This document shows, piece after piece, positions 13,580 to 14,662 of a stretch of 14,662 nucleotides of DNA; position 1 is the first letter of the stretch, and each line of letters starts with the position of its first letter. A model generated the notes under the pieces. The model worked only from the letters and a program-made list of their open reading frames with translations. It made no database searches and was not told the DNA's origin. Source of the DNA: Anaerolineaceae bacterium (GTDB lineage Bacteria; Planctomycetota; Phycisphaerae; FEN-1346; JAACEH01). The DNA is taken from assembly GCA_011682595.1 (NCBI GenBank), contig JAACEH010000005.1, forward strand, positions 1-14,662, written 5' to 3'. The position numbers and the translations under genes were made by a program.

Positions 13580-13780
13580 ATGTGTCAGCCGACAAGAACT
13601 CCGAGCAAGGCAGGCATCGGGGGTTGCACCTGCGGTTGTTGCGGGTGCGGATGCGGTTCGTCGTTCCGTCGTTTCTTTTCCTCCGAAGAGAAACGGGAAT
13701 GCCTGGAGAATTACCGGGACCAGTTGAAGAAGGAACTGGCCGGAGTTGAGGAGCGCATCAGCGAATGCAAGTGCAAGTGA
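13580..13780 (+). CDS. Cys-rich small protein sharing the regulator's C-terminal module
   Basis: This 66-residue protein has ten cysteines: C2, the cluster C16-T-C18-G-C20-C21-G-C23-G-C25, C41, C63 and C65. Residues 36-63 form a charged amphipathic helix. LENYRDQLKKELAGVEERIS (42-61) aligns without gaps to the tail of the upstream ArsR-family regulator; over 23 positions 11 are identical, and CTCGC precedes it in both. Translation is strongly signalled by AAAGGAGGTGAT, about six bases before ATG 13580. There is no signal peptide, so it is likely cytoplasmic. It is probably a metallothionein-like or metal-buffering protein, or a partner that docks on the regulator through the shared helix. It resembles small Cys-rich proteins with a coiled-coil tail (DUF5320-like); the family match is not verified. 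Confidence 0.8.
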   Translation: MCQPTRTPSKAGIGGCTCGCCGCGCGSSFRRFFSSEEKRECLENYRDQLKKELAGVEERISECKCK

Positions 13781-13811
13781 GATCAGCGAGAGACGAGAGG
13801 AGGTGATACCG

Positions 13812-13910
13812 ATGGCCGACAAGAAGACGAGCGCTTGTGGGTGCGGGTGCCGGCCTTCCAGGAAGAAGAAGGCCAACCCACCGCACAGCAAGAAGTCCGA
13901 GAGGAAATAG
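13812..13910 (+). CDS. 32-residue CGCGC microprotein
   Basis: ATG 13812 opens a 32-codon frame: MADKKTSACGCGCRPSRKKK, then a Lys/Arg/Ser-rich end, TAG at 13908-13910. A textbook ribosome-binding site, AGGAGGTGAT at 13798-13807, precedes it by four bases (eight from GGAGG), which is the main argument that so short a frame is real. C9, C11 and C13 repeat the CGC pattern of the neighbouring 66-residue protein. It starts 31 bases after that gene, evidently co-transcribed, and a terminator follows. It is likely cytoplasmic; a small metal ligand or nucleic-acid-binding basic peptide are both possible. Function unknown. Confidence 0.65.
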   Translation: MADKKTSACGCGCRPSRKKKANPPHSKKSERK

Positions 13911-13946
13911 GTCTCTACACAACCACCCGCGATCCCTGTGTACGAC

Positions 13947-13986
13947 GGAGGGGAGGAGCCCGCGTGCTTTTCCCCTCCTGCTTTTT
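13947..13986 (+). terminator. Intrinsic terminator of the Cys-rich genes
   Basis: GGAGGGG (13947-13953) pairs with CCCCTCC (13972-13978), with a further AGC/GCT pairing in the loop. TGCTTTTTG follows with five T residues at 13982-13986. It lies 36 bases past the last stop codon. Confidence 0.7.
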
Positions 13987-14662
13987 GCTGTCAGGGATTC
14001 GAGGGGGGGGGTAGGCGTCCACCGAATCTTAACGGCCGATCATGACGCGCTTCTTGCGGGGTTCTGCGGGCGGGATTCTGAGGTGTTCCGTGGCAGATGA
14101 AGCTGCCAAGCAGCATTGCGGGGCGGCCGATGGCCAGGGGGCGGTGAGGTTCGTGCTGTCAGGGCAGAGGAATGGGCGTTGCAGGGCAGCTGTTGAAACT
14201 GCCGCCCTTTGTTGCATATAATGTGATTGGTCGCCACCCCCATCTGGCCCTGAAACGGGCTGTTGGGGGCTTATTGCTTGGTGGACATTTGGCATTCAAG
14301 ACGCTTTGAGCCCATCTTTTGCCAGCCGGGGGGCTCAGGCGGGTCCGATTCGTGGCTCATACGGTTGAATGACCGGGCCGGCGGTGGCGGCAGTGGCCGG
14401 CGGGTGAAAATCTTGTCCGGCGGTGGGACCTGTTACTAGAATGGGTACGGCAGGGTAGCCGCCGAAAGCGTGGCGGACGAACGGTTTTCGACAGTGACCG
14501 TACGCGGCGGACTTGGGAAGGCACTGCCAGGGTCGGGCGCAACGGGCGCTTGGGCCAGGGGCGCTACAAAATATAGGGTAGGGCTGGACGCCGGGCAGGT
14601 GGAGTGGGGATGGGGAGGGGTGGGCTGCGGGCACGGCAGCGGGGCGGGCAGTACTGAAAACG
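13987..14662. other. Right-end region without a supported gene
   Basis: About 680 bases with strong G bias on the plus strand, especially after 14580. The short minus-strand frames here (14029-14295, 14335-14634) lack ribosome-binding sites and recognisable domains. The only clear signals are the promoter at 14193-14222 and the hairpin at 14237-14269. Confidence 0.5.
14193..14222 (+). promoter_or_regulatory. Orphan sigma-70 promoter
   Basis: TTGAAA (14193-14198) and a perfect TATAAT (14217-14222) are 18 bases apart. The transcript would start near 14229 and go straight into a hairpin: CCCCCA (14237-14242) with TGGGGG (14264-14269) and, inside, GCCC with GGGC. No downstream gene starts inside the window. 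Confidence 0.45.

Noticed and set aside
13303..13749. 148-codon plus-strand frame overlapping regulator and Cys-rich gene
   Set aside because: It runs out of frame through two better supported genes and a terminator.
1..14662. CRISPR arrays, insertion sequences, rRNA or tRNA genes
   Set aside because: No regularly spaced repeats, transposase frames, terminal inverted repeats or RNA gene signatures were seen.

Overview
The window looks like a GC-rich chromosome segment of a Gram-negative, biofilm-forming bacterium. The combination of an exosortase, an EpsI-type partner, a very large TPR protein and VPEP-CTERM substrates, together with codon use and dispersed CTTCG-type repeats, suggests a planctomycete (Phycisphaerae-like) or a relative. 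That placement is inference; there is no rRNA or marker gene to fix it.

Left part (about 1-9700), all on the minus strand: an exopolysaccharide/protein-sorting module. In transcription order it holds an outer-membrane polysaccharide export lipoprotein of the Wza/SLBB type (7833-9473), an exosortase with an unusually long N-terminal membrane extension (5746-7644), an EpsI-family partner (4973-5740) and a 1571-residue membrane-anchored TPR protein (121-4836). A consensus sigma-70 promoter lies upstream at 9673-9700. A possible further gene starts at 43 and runs off the left edge.

Middle part (about 9700-12600): two convergent genes for secreted VPEP-CTERM proteins (10698-11297 plus; 11438-12205 minus), the presumed exosortase substrates. 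Each is preceded by a sigma-54 type (-24/-12) element with exact GG-N10-GC spacing, which fits the known RpoN/PrsK-PrsR control of PEP-CTERM genes. The long intergenic regions here hold two promoter-plus-terminator units without a convincing reading frame. The better one (minus strand, about 12546-12439) is a candidate small RNA of about 108 nt.

Right part (about 12890-13990): a compact metal-sensor-like unit, and the most interesting item of the window. An ArsR-family repressor (12957-13373) has a C-terminal extension consisting of a CTCGC cluster and a coiled coil. It is followed by a 66-residue protein with ten cysteines (13580-13780), which repeats the same CTCGC-plus-coiled-coil module, and by a 32-residue protein with a CGCGC cluster (13812-13910). 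A 19-bp imperfect palindrome occurs twice with one mismatch, once over the regulator's transcription start and once, inverted, behind the regulator's own terminator and ahead of the two small genes. The layout implies that the regulator represses both itself and the Cys-rich microproteins. The last 670 bases hold a good promoter but no gene I can support.
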